Positions 11,658 through 23,099 of a DNA stretch of 64,000 bases are shown piece by piece (the first letter of the stretch is position 1; every line of letters begins with the position of its first letter). The DNA is from Petaurus breviceps papuanus (taxonomy: Eukaryota; Chordata; Mammalia; Diprotodontia; Petauridae), in contig JAMXIF010000051.1 in assembly GCA_028583685.1 (NCBI GenBank), positions 50,643,264 through 50,707,263 of the forward strand, given 5' to 3'. A program made the position numbers and the translations under genes. The notes under the pieces are model-generated. The model was not told where the DNA came from, searched no databases, and was given only the letters and a program-made list of their open reading frames with translations.

Positions 11658-11671
11658 CGGCCAGGTGGGGC
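11658..11671 (+). promoter_or_regulatory. CTCF-like motif, 5' side of the CAG tract
   Basis: cggccaggtggggc matches about 11 of 14 core positions of the CTCF consensus (AGGTGG centre). It lies about 165 bp on the ATXN7-upstream side of the CAG tract. Human work reports CTCF sites flanking this repeat; the match here is by eye. Confidence 0.35.
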
Positions 11672-12122
11672 GCGCTGACAGCTGCCCCCGATGGCCGCTC
11701 GCCCGCCCCCTCTCGAGCCCCCCGGGGCGGCGGCTGCACCCGGGCGCGAGGGAGCGAGCGGGACACAAAGTCCGGGAAGGGCGGCCCTCCCCCGCTCCCG
11801 CGCCTCGCCGCCCCCGCCCCCACCCGGCGTTTGCTTTCAGTTTCGGATCAACCTGCCCGAGAGGGGCCGCGGGGCCGGGCCGCCCGCCTCTGCGGCCCGG
11901 CCCCGCGCTTCCCGGCCGGTCGGGCTCGGATGCCGCCCGCCGGCCCCGACCCCCGCGGCCCGCCCCCCCCCCCCCCGGCCCCCCCGCCCCCATGGCTCGC
12001 CTGGCCGCCGCTGCGCTCATCCCCGGGCTGGGCCCCGGGCCCTGGCTTCCGTCGGTCCGGTGGGCCGGCCGGCCGGCGCCGTTCGCCCGCTCGCTGCCGG
12101 CTCCCTTAAGCAGAGGCACCTC

Positions 12123-12143
12123 CCGCCGCCGCCGCCGCCGCCG
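12123..12143 (-). repeat. (CCG)7 triplet repeat upstream of ATXN7 coding exon
   Basis: Seven uninterrupted CCG units on the plus strand (CGG on the ATXN7 strand), followed by CCT units, lie about 545 bp 5' of the ataxin-7 start codon within the CpG island. Confidence 0.9.
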
Positions 12144-12935
12144 CCTCCTCCTCCCCTCCCCGCCCCGCTCCGCTCGGGCGAAGTTTGCACGTCAAGCCCC
12201 CGGAGTGGAGGGTGAAGTAGGGAAGCGAGGCGCGACGGGGCCATCCCTCCGCCCCCGCCCGCCCGCTGGCCGTCAGCGGGGTCAGCCCCGCGCGTGCCGC
12301 TCTGGGCCCTTTAAACCCGGCCTGTCCCAGGGGGGTGGGGGAGGAGGAAGCCCCAGTGGCCGGGGGTCGCCGTCAGGGCGAGCCGAGCGCGGCCAGCGGG
12401 CGTCCCAGCTGTCAAAAGCGTGAATTGGGGAAGCCCCGACAACTCACTCTGGGCGCTGGGAGTTACCGCCCGAGGGGCGCAAGGAAGGCGAGAATTCAAA
12501 CGCGAGCTCCCGATACATGCCTGCGCGTCTGCTGGTCACATGCGAGCCAGCGAAACGTTAGACTGTGTCTTTGTATGTGCACAGGCACCGGGGAGAAGAG
12601 CCGAGCCGAGAGGACGGGACGGCGTTTAACCCCTTCCAGGCCTGGGGCGCCGAGGCCCGCAGAGCCGGGACGCGGGTGGGAACGATCTGCGGGGCTGGGG
12701 AGGGCCTCGGGAGCGAAGAAGGCTCGAGTCAGAAGCGTGCTATCTGGGGGCTCTGGCTTTTCTGCCTTCTTTTCGGACCGAAAAGCCCCGGGTAGACTTT
12801 AATTCTTCGGCTAAGTACCGGGTGAATAAGGATCGTTCCCAGGCTCTGCTTCCATAGGATTTGGAGAAGGAAGGACTCTTTTTAGAGCTGGGCGTTTTCA
12901 CGCGGCTTGAGTCCTGCGCTCGGCTCACCTAATCA

Positions 12936-13115
12936 CCCTGGGGCTCAGTTTCCCCATCTGTAAGATGAAGATGCTGGCTTCCTCCCTCAGGTCCCTTCCA
13001 ACTCCACATCCTATGATACCAAGAAACACAGGCCCACTGAGGTTGTGTGAATTGCCCAAAGTCACATCAGAACTTCTCCGCGGTGACCCTCGGGTCTTGG
13101 GTTGCACAGCTGCTT
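12936..13115 (+). repeat. MIR-type SINE fragment
   Basis: ggctcagtttccccatctgt, ccttccaactccacatccta and a following inverted-like part with gaattgcccaaagtcacatc. Confidence 0.65.
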
Positions 13116-13691
13116 TTTTAAATCCCATAATCTCACATTTGGGTCTATATTTCCACATTCTGCTAGGCATAAAAGTGTGTGGGCTTATCAGTGAGTTAAT
13201 AATGAAAAACAATCATACCACTTGGAGAGACTAAATAAGAGATTTAGTAGAAAAACAATGATTCCATTGAAATAGTATTACCAACGATCCAATGCTAGCA
13301 TAACACTTTCAAAAAGAAAAAAAATTACACTGTACTGAACCCAGATTTTAACCGAAGGGATTCCGCGGGGGGGGGCAGCTGTGTTAGCTCCAAATACGAG
13401 ACTTTGGCCAGGTACTTTTTTTTTAAACAAAAAAGTGTGGTGTTTTGTTTTGGTTTTTTTGGTGGTGTGTGTGGGGGGGTTAATGGTGAATAAATGGTTT
13501 AATGCTTTCATTGATTTCCTGGACTGGTTGCAAACAAGTCTAAGTTCAAAAAAATGAAATTACTGCCACTTTTCCCGCCCTTAAATAAATCCTAAAAACA
13601 AAAAGCCATAATGAGGGGGGAGGGGAATCATTTAAAGAAAGCAAAACAAGTTCCTAATCCAGAACCCAATGTAGAAGTTATAATGTACGAG
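13116..13691. other. ATXN7 intron 5' of coding exon, unrecognised
   Basis: AT-rich with G and T runs (13365-13378, 13440-13480). No exon was recognised. Confidence 0.5.
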
Positions 13692-13924
13692 TTAGACAGC
13701 TAGGTGGCGCCACATTGCGCAAGGGCTTGGAGTTGGGAAAAATCTCCTAGAGTTCAAATTCGGCCTCACACACTAGCTGTGTGACCCTGGGAAAGTCACT
13801 TGACCCAGTTCGCCTCAGTTTCCTCATCTGCAAAATTAGCTGGAGAAGGAAATGCCAAACCACTCCAGTATATTTCCCAAGAAAATCGTAAATGGGGTCA
13901 CAAAGAGGCAGGCATGATCGAAAT
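13692..13924 (+). mobile_element. MAR1 CORE-SINE
   Basis: Full head (gacagctaggtggcgccaca), B box, core, and the long tail with ctggagaaggaaatgccaaa and catgatcgaaa. Confidence 0.88.
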
Positions 13925-15451
13925 GTATGGGGAGGCATGATGACCTCCTGAATAGAGCAGAATCCCAAAGGGCCTTCAAAATCACCTAGTTCCAGGAGCC
14001 ATTTTCCCAACATTGAGCCAGGAATTCAGGATTCTGTGTATAGGCACGCCACAAACTACAAAATTGTGTTTCACTTTAGTTAGAATTATTCCTCTTAACT
14101 AGTCTGCTAGCATGACAGAGAGCCAGTCACTGTGGGCAGGTGACTAGATCCTGCTGACCCACCAGTTCATGTGTATTAGCTAATTAAGTACCAGGAAACT
14201 GACTAGAATCTCTAGAGGCACCCCCAAAAGCCAAGCCAGGCAGTCTAGTACCAAACACCCAGAAAGTCCCTCTAAAGCATTCCTGACAGGTGACAGTCAG
14301 CCCTACTTGTGTGGACAACTGGTGATTTGGGAGGGAGAGAAGGATTCTGAACTTCATGATCATTATAAACATCTTTAATTAAGCTCAAATGTGTTTCCCT
14401 ATAATTTCCTCCCATGGGCCCTAGTTCTCCTGTACACAGTTACTCAGAATAAACCTAATCTCTCTTATACAAGTAAGCTCTAAAATGCCCTCATATAATA
14501 AGGAGCTATATTTCAGTTCCTGAGCTGACAATTTTCTTCTAAATCAAAAAAGTCAAAAAAGAAACCATATAAAGGCAGTGTGCACACCCTCATTATTACT
14601 GCTGCCTAAGAGGTTGAAAAGTACAAATTCCATACTGCTGTCTAAGGGCTGGATTGGATAACCCAGATGTTTATAAGCATAACCAAAGGCCTGGAAGCAG
14701 CAAATTTTCTTCCTTAAGTACTTTCTCATGTTCATTTTGCCTTATTTTTTCTACTTACATTTTAGATTTAAGCACATTGATAATTTTCCACTTCCACATT
14801 TAATAATGTTATCAAAAATTAAACTAATTTAGAGCTGCCTTCAAATACCATGTTTAATTTTCTACCACAGTAATATCAAAGGATGGTAACAAATGCCTTA
14901 AATATTTTCATGTATAAGACAACAAAGTCAAAAAACAAGGTAGAAGTGGCAAATACAGGCTCTCTATGGCAGTAAAATATAAACAGCAGACACAACTAGC
15001 TGATATTCCGTTTTCCACATTTGGGTGTTAGGGTCAAGGATCAGTGAATTATCCCCTAAATCAATGTCAATTAAAGAAGAAAAGCAAGTAATTTGTCCTA
15101 ATTCCTCATTGGTTACTCTATTTGTCAAAGAAAATCATACACTACACATATTCAAGTTAAGGCTGGACCTTAAGCATAGCAACACTTTTGCCATCCGTAT
15201 GTTGTAAATAATAATAATTTTATTAGTTTCTGTTGAATGCCTATAATAGCAAATTTAACAATTTCAACTAATCCTTATTTGGTGACCTCAAAACACAAAT
15301 GAAGGGGAACAAGGGAACCATTGATTCTTAATTGTTTCTGCCAATGCGCTCCTCACTCTTGCACGCAGCAGCGTTCCTAAGAACTACATGGGATGGTTTA
15401 TAAGGTTCAGGTTTGGCTTCAGACTATTCACAGAAGTTAGCTAGATTCTGC
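13925..15451. other. ATXN7 intron, repeat-poor stretch
   Basis: AT-rich single-copy-looking sequence. No repeat, exon or motif was recognised. Confidence 0.5.
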
Positions 15452-15453
15452 TA

Positions 15454-15863
15454 CCGTGTTTCCCCAATAATAAGACACTGTCTTATTATTTTTTTTTGGA
15501 CAGAAAAACACCAGAGGGCTTATTTTCAGGGAGGGCTTATTTTAATGAACATTGACAGTAATTTTAATAAACAGGTAAATGTGAACAAAAAAATGTACCT
15601 TTATTCAATAAGCAAATCACTGGGGAAGAACAGGATGACGCGCTCACTGCTGCAGCTCTGATTGGATGCAGCTCGGAGCGCGGCGTGCGTTTCATGGGGG
15701 GGGGGAAGGGACGGTGCATACAGAGGGTACCATAATGTTTCGTGTAGCACAGGGGATCACATTCACTACAGTAGCAATCTCAATAGGGCTTATTTTAGAG
15801 GAATCTTACACAGTAAGGGGAGGGCTTATTTTCGGGATAGGTCTTATTATCGGGGAAACACGG
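15454..15863. mobile_element. 410-bp MITE-like DNA transposon with 23-bp terminal inverted repeats
   Basis: The ends ccgtgtttccccaataataagac and its inverted partner at 15841-15863 differ at one position, and TA flanks both sides (15452-15453, 15864-15865). Four copies of agggcttatttt lie near the ends (two per side) around a CpG-rich centre. There is no coding capacity. A TA target and inverted ends fit Tc1/mariner-type transposition, but the family name is not certain. Confidence 0.85.
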
Positions 15864-15865
15864 TA

Positions 15866-16446
15866 TCTAACTGGGGGTTTTGGTTTTTGAGCATTTTACA
15901 CAGAACCCATAGCAAAGACAGAACAATAGACATTGAATTTGTGGAAAGACTTGTGGCAATGAACACTTGTGTTTGCCCTCAAGCCTGCAAGGAGGAAAAC
16001 TGATGAGCCCCATTCCCTAGAATGGAAACCATACCAAGGGATAGGTTTAAGACTGCATAATAATTTCTCTTCTTCATTTAACTCAATTTACTGTCACACA
16101 GTAGCATGCCTGCAAGGCATGAAGGGCAGATGTCCACTGATGTGATTTCATTCTCATTCTTGAAGTTCTCACAGAGTGTCGACACTAATCTAAGGATAAG
16201 TTTATCTTCTGACTGTGCCCATTATAATGTGTCCATGCCCAGAACTCTGGACCAAGACTCATCCAAGGAGTCCTATGGAAATAACTGCTGTCACTACCAA
16301 CAAGGTTTTGTGTCACTGGCACCATGAGATATGTTCTGCACCCCAGCACTGCCAAATTCTGAGCTTTTTAGTCCTTCTAAGGATCTGCTGAAAATACAGC
16401 CTTACCTCACCGTCCAGATTTAGGGATGTTCACATTTTAAGCCAAG
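15866..16446. other. ATXN7 intron, unrecognised sequence
   Basis: Nothing recognised between the MITE and the dimeric SINE. Confidence 0.5.
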
Positions 16447-16460
16447 AATCACGTGTCTCT

Positions 16461-16760
16461 TGGGGCAGCCAGGTAGCACAGCGAGTAAGAGCACCGGCTC
16501 CAGTGTCGGGATGACCTGGGGATCAAATCCGGGCTCAGACACTTAGCATCCACCCAGAAACACCTGGCCATGTAACCTTGAGCAAGTTACTTAACCCCAA
16601 TTGCTTAGGGGCGGCCAGGTGGCTCAGCGAGTAAGGGCACCGGCTCCAGTGTCGGGATGACCTGGATCAAATCCAGGCTCAGATACTTCGCACCACACCC
16701 AGAAATAACTGGCCGTGTAACCTTGAGCAAGTTACTTAACCCCGATTGCTTTAAAAAAAA
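16461..16760 (+). mobile_element. Dimeric tRNA-type SINE (A monomer + B monomer)
   Basis: The first monomer (16461-16607) has ggtagcacagcgag and cacccagaaacacctgg. The second (16608-16760) has ggtggctcagcgag and cacccagaaataactgg and ends in an A tail. Only one target duplication flanks the pair: aatcacgtgtctct (16447-16460) and aatcacatgtctct (16761-16774). It therefore inserted as a dimer. Each monomer has a B box (gatcaaatcc) and a tRNA-like A box. Confidence 0.9.
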
Positions 16761-16774
16761 AATCACATGTCTCT

Positions 16775-17735
16775 GTACAAAGGGGATTCTTTATGTTACA
16801 GGTTCACTAACAAAACTTGTTCAAAGACCAGTAGTATGGTAAGATGCAAGAATGAATGCAATGCCAAGACTTTCCAAGGAATCAATACCTGATTGATCTT
16901 CGAGAGAAAAATCTGACCCACATCCAACATCTTCATGTCCGAAAATGTCCATCCAACTTGCCTGTTACAAGTCTGGCGATGAGAGCGGGCTCTCCTTGCC
17001 AAGTCAACCTAAAGAACTCAAGGCATGGTAAGAAATGTAAACCCAGGCCTTTATGGCACAGAGGGATGTGGCTGGAGTCGAGGCCTCCACCTACGAGTGA
17101 ATCCAACGCTGCCCTTTCTGGCCTGTCTTCTTGCTCCCCTAAGCATATGGTTTACCATGGTTTTCTCTTGCTGCAGATCATCATTTTGTTCTGTATCCTG
17201 GGCTGCAGGCTGGCCTTGATGACATGATGCTCCCCCTAGTGAAACCTCTTTGCAACGAGCCATGACTATAGCTGTGTTTTCAGGAGAAGGGGGAAGAGGG
17301 GTAGTGGCAAAATGAATTCATCAGCTCAGTGGCCAGGAGTGCTGACTCTACGGCACCAAGCTAGGAAGAATGAGGTCAGCTGAGAAACTGGGGACTTAAA
17401 GTGGAAGGATAATTATCTTTCTCATGACCCAACCTGAACAAGTGTGCATTCTTCAAAATGAACAAATTACAATTATTCAAAGCCCTCCCTTTTCCCCTTT
17501 CTTGATCACTGGCACCCAGCTTCCCAATAATTCCCCAAAGATAACTTCAATATCAAGAAGTTGTTTGCAGCTTTTACAAAGGGAGACAACTACTTTAAAG
17601 AAGCAAAAGACAATAAAGGCTCTTCAGCCCACATCTAACATTCATGTGGTTCTACGGATCTACAGGGATAAGAGTGCAGACCCCTTGGGGTGAAAAAGAG
17701 GCTGATGGAAAGCAGAAAGAAGGACGGATTCAAGT
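16775..17735. other. ATXN7 intron, unrecognised sequence
   Basis: Overlapping 60-120 codon frames occur on both strands around 16.85-17.26 kb, with no homology I can recognise. Confidence 0.5.
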
Positions 17736-17872
17736 TCAGTCACTTCTTTCCCTAGGTGACCTTAGGCAAGTGACTTCACCTTGGGGTCTCAGTTTCCTCA
17801 TCTGTAAAAAATGAGGGCCTTGGCCTAGAGAACTGCTAAGGTCTCTTCTGGCTCGAAAGCTATAGGCCTTTT
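17736..17872 (+). repeat. MIR/THER-type SINE
   Basis: ctaggtgaccttaggcaagt, tcagtttcctcatctgtaaa and ctaaggtctcttctggctcg. Confidence 0.75.
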
Positions 17873-18553
17873 ACTATGCTTTGTTTCAAACTCATTTGTC
17901 CAGCAAAGGAAAGACTTAGAATGGAAGGCCTGAAAAAAACTTCAGTCTGCTGGACGAGGAAAATGAGTATCCACTTATGGGCCTAATGCAATTAATCTCA
18001 ATGAAAATCTAAATCCGTGTTTTAAGAATACCTTATAACGTGTTTCCCATAATGAAGCTTTCAGTGTGATTATAAATATATTTATTGATGAAATGCAACC
18101 TTTATTCAAGCAAAGTCCCTTGGCCCTGGTACTGATCCATATGAATAGACCAAGTCAAAACAAACCAGATCTGATCCCCCTCACAATTTAAAAGTCTTCC
18201 AATGAAATTGTTCAGAATGCAGCCTACAACATTGATAAAAAGGCGTGCCCTGTGATAAAAGTCCCTAACCTGCAGATACAGTATTGCCCAAAAATTCATT
18301 TCTGGATGGGATCTAGAATTCATTTCCTCACAGAAACAATGCTCTAACAAGTGGTTATGCTCCCACATTTGTCCATGAGGCCTATATAAGCCCTAGCAGA
18401 GCTGAACTGCACGTGAGTTCGGAGAGCAAAGCTGAGATGTCCATCTTCCTTTCCCAAGTGAAGAAATGGTTCAAAACAACATTTTGAACATGGCTGATGT
18501 TTGTCTTTGACACCTTCTTCTGCTATCCTTTTTTATACACCTCTCCCATCTCT
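17873..18553. other. ATXN7 intron, unrecognised sequence
   Basis: No exon or repeat was recognised. A short frame from 18436 (MSIFLSQVKKWFKTTF) is too short to call. Confidence 0.45.
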
Positions 18554-18803
18554 TGGACAGCTAGGTGGCGCCACAGTACACAAAGCATCAGGCCTGAAGT
18601 CAGGAAGACTCATCTTCCTGAGTTCAAATCTGGCCTCAGACACTTACTAGTTGTGTGAACCTGGGCAAGTTACTTAACCTGTTTGCCTCAGTTTCCTCAT
18701 CTGTAAAATGAGCTGGAGAAGTGGATGGCAAATCACTCCAGTATCTCTGTCAAGAAAACCACAAATGGGGTCACCAAGAGTTGGGCATGACTGAAAAAAA
18801 CAA
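18554..18803 (+). mobile_element. MAR1 CORE-SINE
   Basis: Complete head to tail: ggacagctaggtggcgccac, gttcaaatctggcctcagac, ctcatctgtaaaatgagctg and gttgggcatgactgaaa. Confidence 0.9.
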
Positions 18804-19560
18804 ACACTGTGAACAACTCCCGTCTCTTAGCTGCCTTCACCAGTACAGCGTACGATGCAGGTAGGTACTACCCGGACAAAGTGGTTGGTGCTCCCGAATC
18901 TCTGCGTCCCTTTACTCGTACTCCTGCCTCTTCCAGTGCTGCTCTCCAGGGCAAATTGTCAATCCCTCAATACAGCAGAAATCAGGTGTTAGGAGGAAAC
19001 AACCAAATCAGACTTATTCAGATTAACGTGTAAATGACTTGATGGCCTCAATTCTTCCAGAGACATCTGCATTTTTAAATAAAATGTTTATTAGCCTAAG
19101 GATGTCTATTAATTTCTAACTGGTAGAATTTCATACAGCTGCACAAAGTAAATTTTTTTACAAAATCAAGTAGTGTAAGAGAAAGTATTTTTCAAGAGGG
19201 AGGGAATGCCCCCTAATGTCATCTTGCTTGTGGTGGGCCCTGGGAAATTATTTCTCTTAAGCTGTTCCTGTGTTTTAAAACCCCTTCCTTTTATCTACTT
19301 CTGAGCCCAGTAACAGCTCCAATGGCAGCTGAAGGGGAGGCAGAGGGCAGTGGGGAGGCCCAGACACTGTTTGTAAGCATGGGTCACTTATGGGGAATGG
19401 GGAGGGTGCAGAAAAAAGCTCAAGTTCTCCACTGGAAATCTAGCAGTCTTTCCACTGTGCTGGACTAGATCTCTATCCATATTCTTTATCTCAGTTATCT
19501 ATTTTTTTTAAATGTTACAACTCTAATTTGGTTTTATGATACTTCTCATACTACTTTTAG
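18804..19560. other. ATXN7 intron, unrecognised sequence
   Basis: Nothing recognised. Confidence 0.5.
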
Positions 19561-19571
19561 AAAGTACATTA

Positions 19572-19725
19572 GGGGCGGCCAGGTGGCTCAGCGAGTAAGA
19601 GCACCGGCCCCAGAGTCGGGATGACCTGGGATCAAATCCGGGCGCAGATACTTAGCACCACACCGAGAAATAACTGGCCATGTAACCTTGAGCAAGTTAC
19701 TTAACCCGGATTGCTTATAAAAAAA
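19572..19725 (+). mobile_element. tRNA-type SINE, solitary B monomer
   Basis: It starts ggggcggccaggtggctcag, has gagaaataactgg and ends in an A tail. The target duplication is aaagtacatta (19561-19571 and 19726-19736). Confidence 0.92.
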
Positions 19726-19861
19726 AAAGTACATTAAAACTATTGCGGAGGAAGGGCTACAAGGGAATTGGATACTACCACCTATTTAAGTGGAGAATAT
19801 TCTGAGACAGCACACCAGGTCCTATGACCACTCTCTACTCCATGAAACAGAGGCCTGCGAG

Positions 19862-20012
19862 CATCTAGGTGGGGCATTGAATAGAGCACTGGCCCTGGAG
19901 TCCGGAGGACCTGAGCTCAAATCCAGCCTCAGACACTTAACACTTACTAGCTGTGTGACCTTGGGCAAGTCACTTAATCCCAACTTCCCTACCTTCCCCC
20001 TGCAAAAAGAAA
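19862..20012 (+). mobile_element. MAR1-like short SINE
   Basis: tctaggtggggcattgaata, gctcaaatccagcctcagac and gtgaccttgggcaagtcact, ending in an A-rich tail. Confidence 0.88.
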
Positions 20013-22978
20013 AAAGAAACAGAGGCCTGAACTGGGATTATGGATATCTGATCGGGAAACTCCTTGGATGAGATTGCTAATCAGCTCTAAAACTGCACCA
20101 CTGTGTGCTCCTACCTCAGCCTTGCTAGAGTTAAAAAACAGCAGGAACTCAAGCCTTTTGGTGGCTCCTGCTGCCTGTCTACAGTCCTTTCCAGGTCCTC
20201 CAAGCCATTCTTCTCTTCCTCCCCTTCCCTACACCGCTTTCTTGTTCTCTACTCAGTCCTCTGTCCTGTATGGCTCCTATATCAACTTTTCTGCTCTCAG
20301 CAGGGCCTTGCACAGAAGAGGCTAATACCTGTGCCCTGTTTTCCTGCCTATCCCCCAATCTCCACCCACCTCCACACAGTGCCCAAATACATGGGCATTC
20401 GATAAATAGCTTGCAAGGCAAGGCTTCATGCCCAGCAATGACTGCAGCTCTCTGCTCATAAGTGGCACTCCATCTCTCTTTGTGGAAGTTCACTGAAAGG
20501 CCTCCTCTGGGCATTTCTTTCTGAAAGCTCTTCTCGATTCTGTCTAGTGACAGCACCCTCCATTTTCCCCCATCTGTTTCTCCTGGATCTCTCCCACCTC
20601 TATGTCTCTGATCCCATGGCCTCCCAGGCTCCCTCTCCCCACCTACCTCTGTCACCTAAAGCTGGTTCGACAGCTCAAGTGCCCAGCTGTCTATCCCAAG
20701 GTCAAAATGAAGAATTCACAACCTCCTCATCTCTTTCCCTTCTCTCCATGAAGTGAAACTCAAATTACACCTTCTCTTAAAAAAAATGCTTCTTGAGCTT
20801 AGTTCCAGGGAAAAAAAAGTCTATTTTGTAGGTTCCTCTGTGGATTCTCTTCTCTGGGGACCGATCTAGAATGCTTAGAAGAGTTTCCTTTTGACCGTGG
20901 CTGCCAACCCGAGGGCCTGGCTTCTGGCAGCCCATGGGACAGAAGCTGCCCAGCTGAAGCACCCCAAAGCATCCACAATGTCTGTCCTTCCTTCACGCCT
21001 TTGTTCTAGTCCCCTTTTATCATTCTGCATTCTTTTAACCTATCGGCCCCCCAGTTCTTTGGGGAGTAAACTCAGAATAAACCATAAACTCCAATTCCTC
21101 AAGAAAATTTTCACCCTTTCTGCCCATAAAGCATCTTCAAACAAGAACTATTTAAAGGTGGAGAGAAAGAGAAAGAAGAAAGCCTGCTTCAGTATCATAG
21201 ATATTAAAAGACTCCAGAGCGATAAATGTGACAAAACTTCATCACTGCTTATATCTGTCACCCTGCAAGCCCCTGGGAACCTTCTCAATAAATGCTTTGT
21301 ATGTATTATATATCATGGGAAAAATCATCCTGATATCCCAAATATCTACCTTGTCACTCTGTTGTCTGAAATTCTACCAAAGAAGATTCAGTGCTTTGGC
21401 TCCTCTTCTACTATCCCTCTTTAAATGCCAATAACTTAGGGATAATATAATAAACTAACCCACACTAAAATGTTAGTGACTTAGAGGATAAGCTTTCATC
21501 CCCAAAGTGTTGATAAGAGCACTGGGCACAGAGGGATGAAGAAACAAAGGAAGGAGGAGGAAGAGGACACCAGCTGACTTCACCGTTTTGCCTGGGGCCA
21601 CTGGCCCTGAAGAAAGGAAAATCCAGATGAGTTTCAGGACATTGATGATGACCAAGTGCTTTTGGCAACAAGCTAGGAGCATGGAGATGATCTCTGAATT
21701 CATCCTGTTCCACACCAGGTGAGCAGATTCTGGAGAATCCAATACTGTTGCACGACGGACAATAACAGTTCACACTGGATATCATCTTTGTGGGTGAGAA
21801 GAGGGAGACTGAATGGTCATATGAGTAGTGCTAGTGAGCTGTCACTTCTGCCTCCCACATCGACTTTCCAGGCTCTAGCCACTTCACCGTTGCTACTATT
21901 AGTGAAAAGGAGTGGAGTCAATGGCTGAGGGCCGAATAACACCATCTTTGGAAACTGGGATGCTGGGCAAAAATAAATTCACAAATAAAAGACACACTGC
22001 CTATTGGCAAAATTCAAATTCTACTAAGTGTCAGTGTTACCGCTGCCACATAATTAGCCATTGCCTTTTCTTTACAGTGAGGTTAGGCATCTTGATTGGC
22101 TCACCAGCTGACCATCATCTTTGGGGGCGGCTGAAGACTTCTGCTAAGATCTGGGGGAATGACTGGTGCCATGAAGCTAATCGGAAACCTACAATCTTAT
22201 TAGCTACCAGATGTTCCAGAATGAAAATAATTGCTCTGAAATGTCAAACTGTTAAAAGCACTTTACCAGTTTTATACCAAATGCAATCTGATTTTTACAA
22301 TTATCTTAATTGGATATATTTATAGTAAACTGAGAACTCGTTAATATTCAATGTGTATATCAAGCAACTCTCCTGGGGATTAAAATCATTGTAAGTAATT
22401 GGCCACTAATGAGTTTTCCCTCAATTTGAAAGGACTATTCAGATCATTTTTTCCTATGAAACCAAACAGCTAGAAACAGAGGTTTTTAAAAAATAAGATT
22501 GTTATTTACAGAATCCCCTCTGCCCTTTACCATTTAGTTCACAAGCACTCATTTTTTTTTTTAAATCTCTGTGATCATGCTTCTGCAAAATCACTAGAAA
22601 GCCTGGAAGTTCCCTTTCTATAACATATACACAAAGGAAAAATGGAAGTGAAAGGTTATAATTAAAATCAACTTTTTTGGGGGGGTGGGGGGAATGCAAG
22701 AATCAATTAAGGTTAGGATTAAAAGTCTGAAGTGAGCAACTAAGATGGCTGTCAGGCTGGAAACAGGCCCTACTGCAGAGAGAGGGAGAGAGAGAGATTT
22801 CAGCGTCACCAGTGACAGCAGCCCAGGGCCGAGGTTGTCAGAGTACACAGTTCTAGCACTGCCAGACACGGAAAACAGCTCTTTTACAGGGAATCCGCTC
22901 TGTGGAGGGTTCCCTTCCTATAGTCTGCGGGGGTTAAACATGAGAATGAAGCCACAGCTGCACTCTTTTTTCACTCCT
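20013..22978. other. ATXN7 intron, mixed old sequence
   Basis: Pyrimidine-rich parts at 20.16-20.43 kb and 20.54-20.77 kb look like eroded L2 (e.g. gccttgcacagaagaggcta). The rest is unrecognised. Confidence 0.4.
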
Positions 22979-23004
22979 GATAAACACCTAAATAGCAAGT
23001 CAGA

Positions 23005-23099
23005 AATATATATATTTATGTATATACGCACATATATACATATACACACATGTACATTATGTACGTGTATACATGCATATATGTGTATGTATGTATATC
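23005..23099 (+). repeat. TA/TG/CA-rich microsatellite
   Basis: Alternating purine-pyrimidine sequence (atat, acac, gtgt units) for about 95 bp. It is prone to Z-DNA and slippage. Confidence 0.85.

Larger units (their letters stand above)
10840..12790. promoter_or_regulatory. CpG island over ATXN7 first coding exon
   Basis: The sequence is GC-rich with dense CpG, from the GC-box-like stretch after the G16 run to about 12.79 kb. It covers the coding exon and about 1.2 kb upstream on the ATXN7 strand. Human ATXN7 has an internal promoter next to the CAG exon and an antisense noncoding transcript (SCAANT1) there; the island position fits both. No TATA box stands out, and exact transcription starts cannot be read from sequence. 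The long open frames here (385, 252, 213, 187 codons) are by-products of GC richness. Confidence 0.8.

Noticed and set aside
10952-12109. Open frames of 385, 252, 213 and 187 codons on both strands near ATXN7
   Set aside because: Shadow frames of GC-rich and triplet-repeat sequence. Only the 11251-11578 minus-strand reading matches a known protein.
16461-16760. tRNA genes
   Set aside because: The A and B boxes belong to SINE heads; there is no complete cloverleaf and the copies have A tails and target duplications.
18436-18490. Short frame MSIFLSQVKKWFKTTF as an exon or processed pseudogene
   Set aside because: Too short, stops at once, and I could not match it to a known protein.
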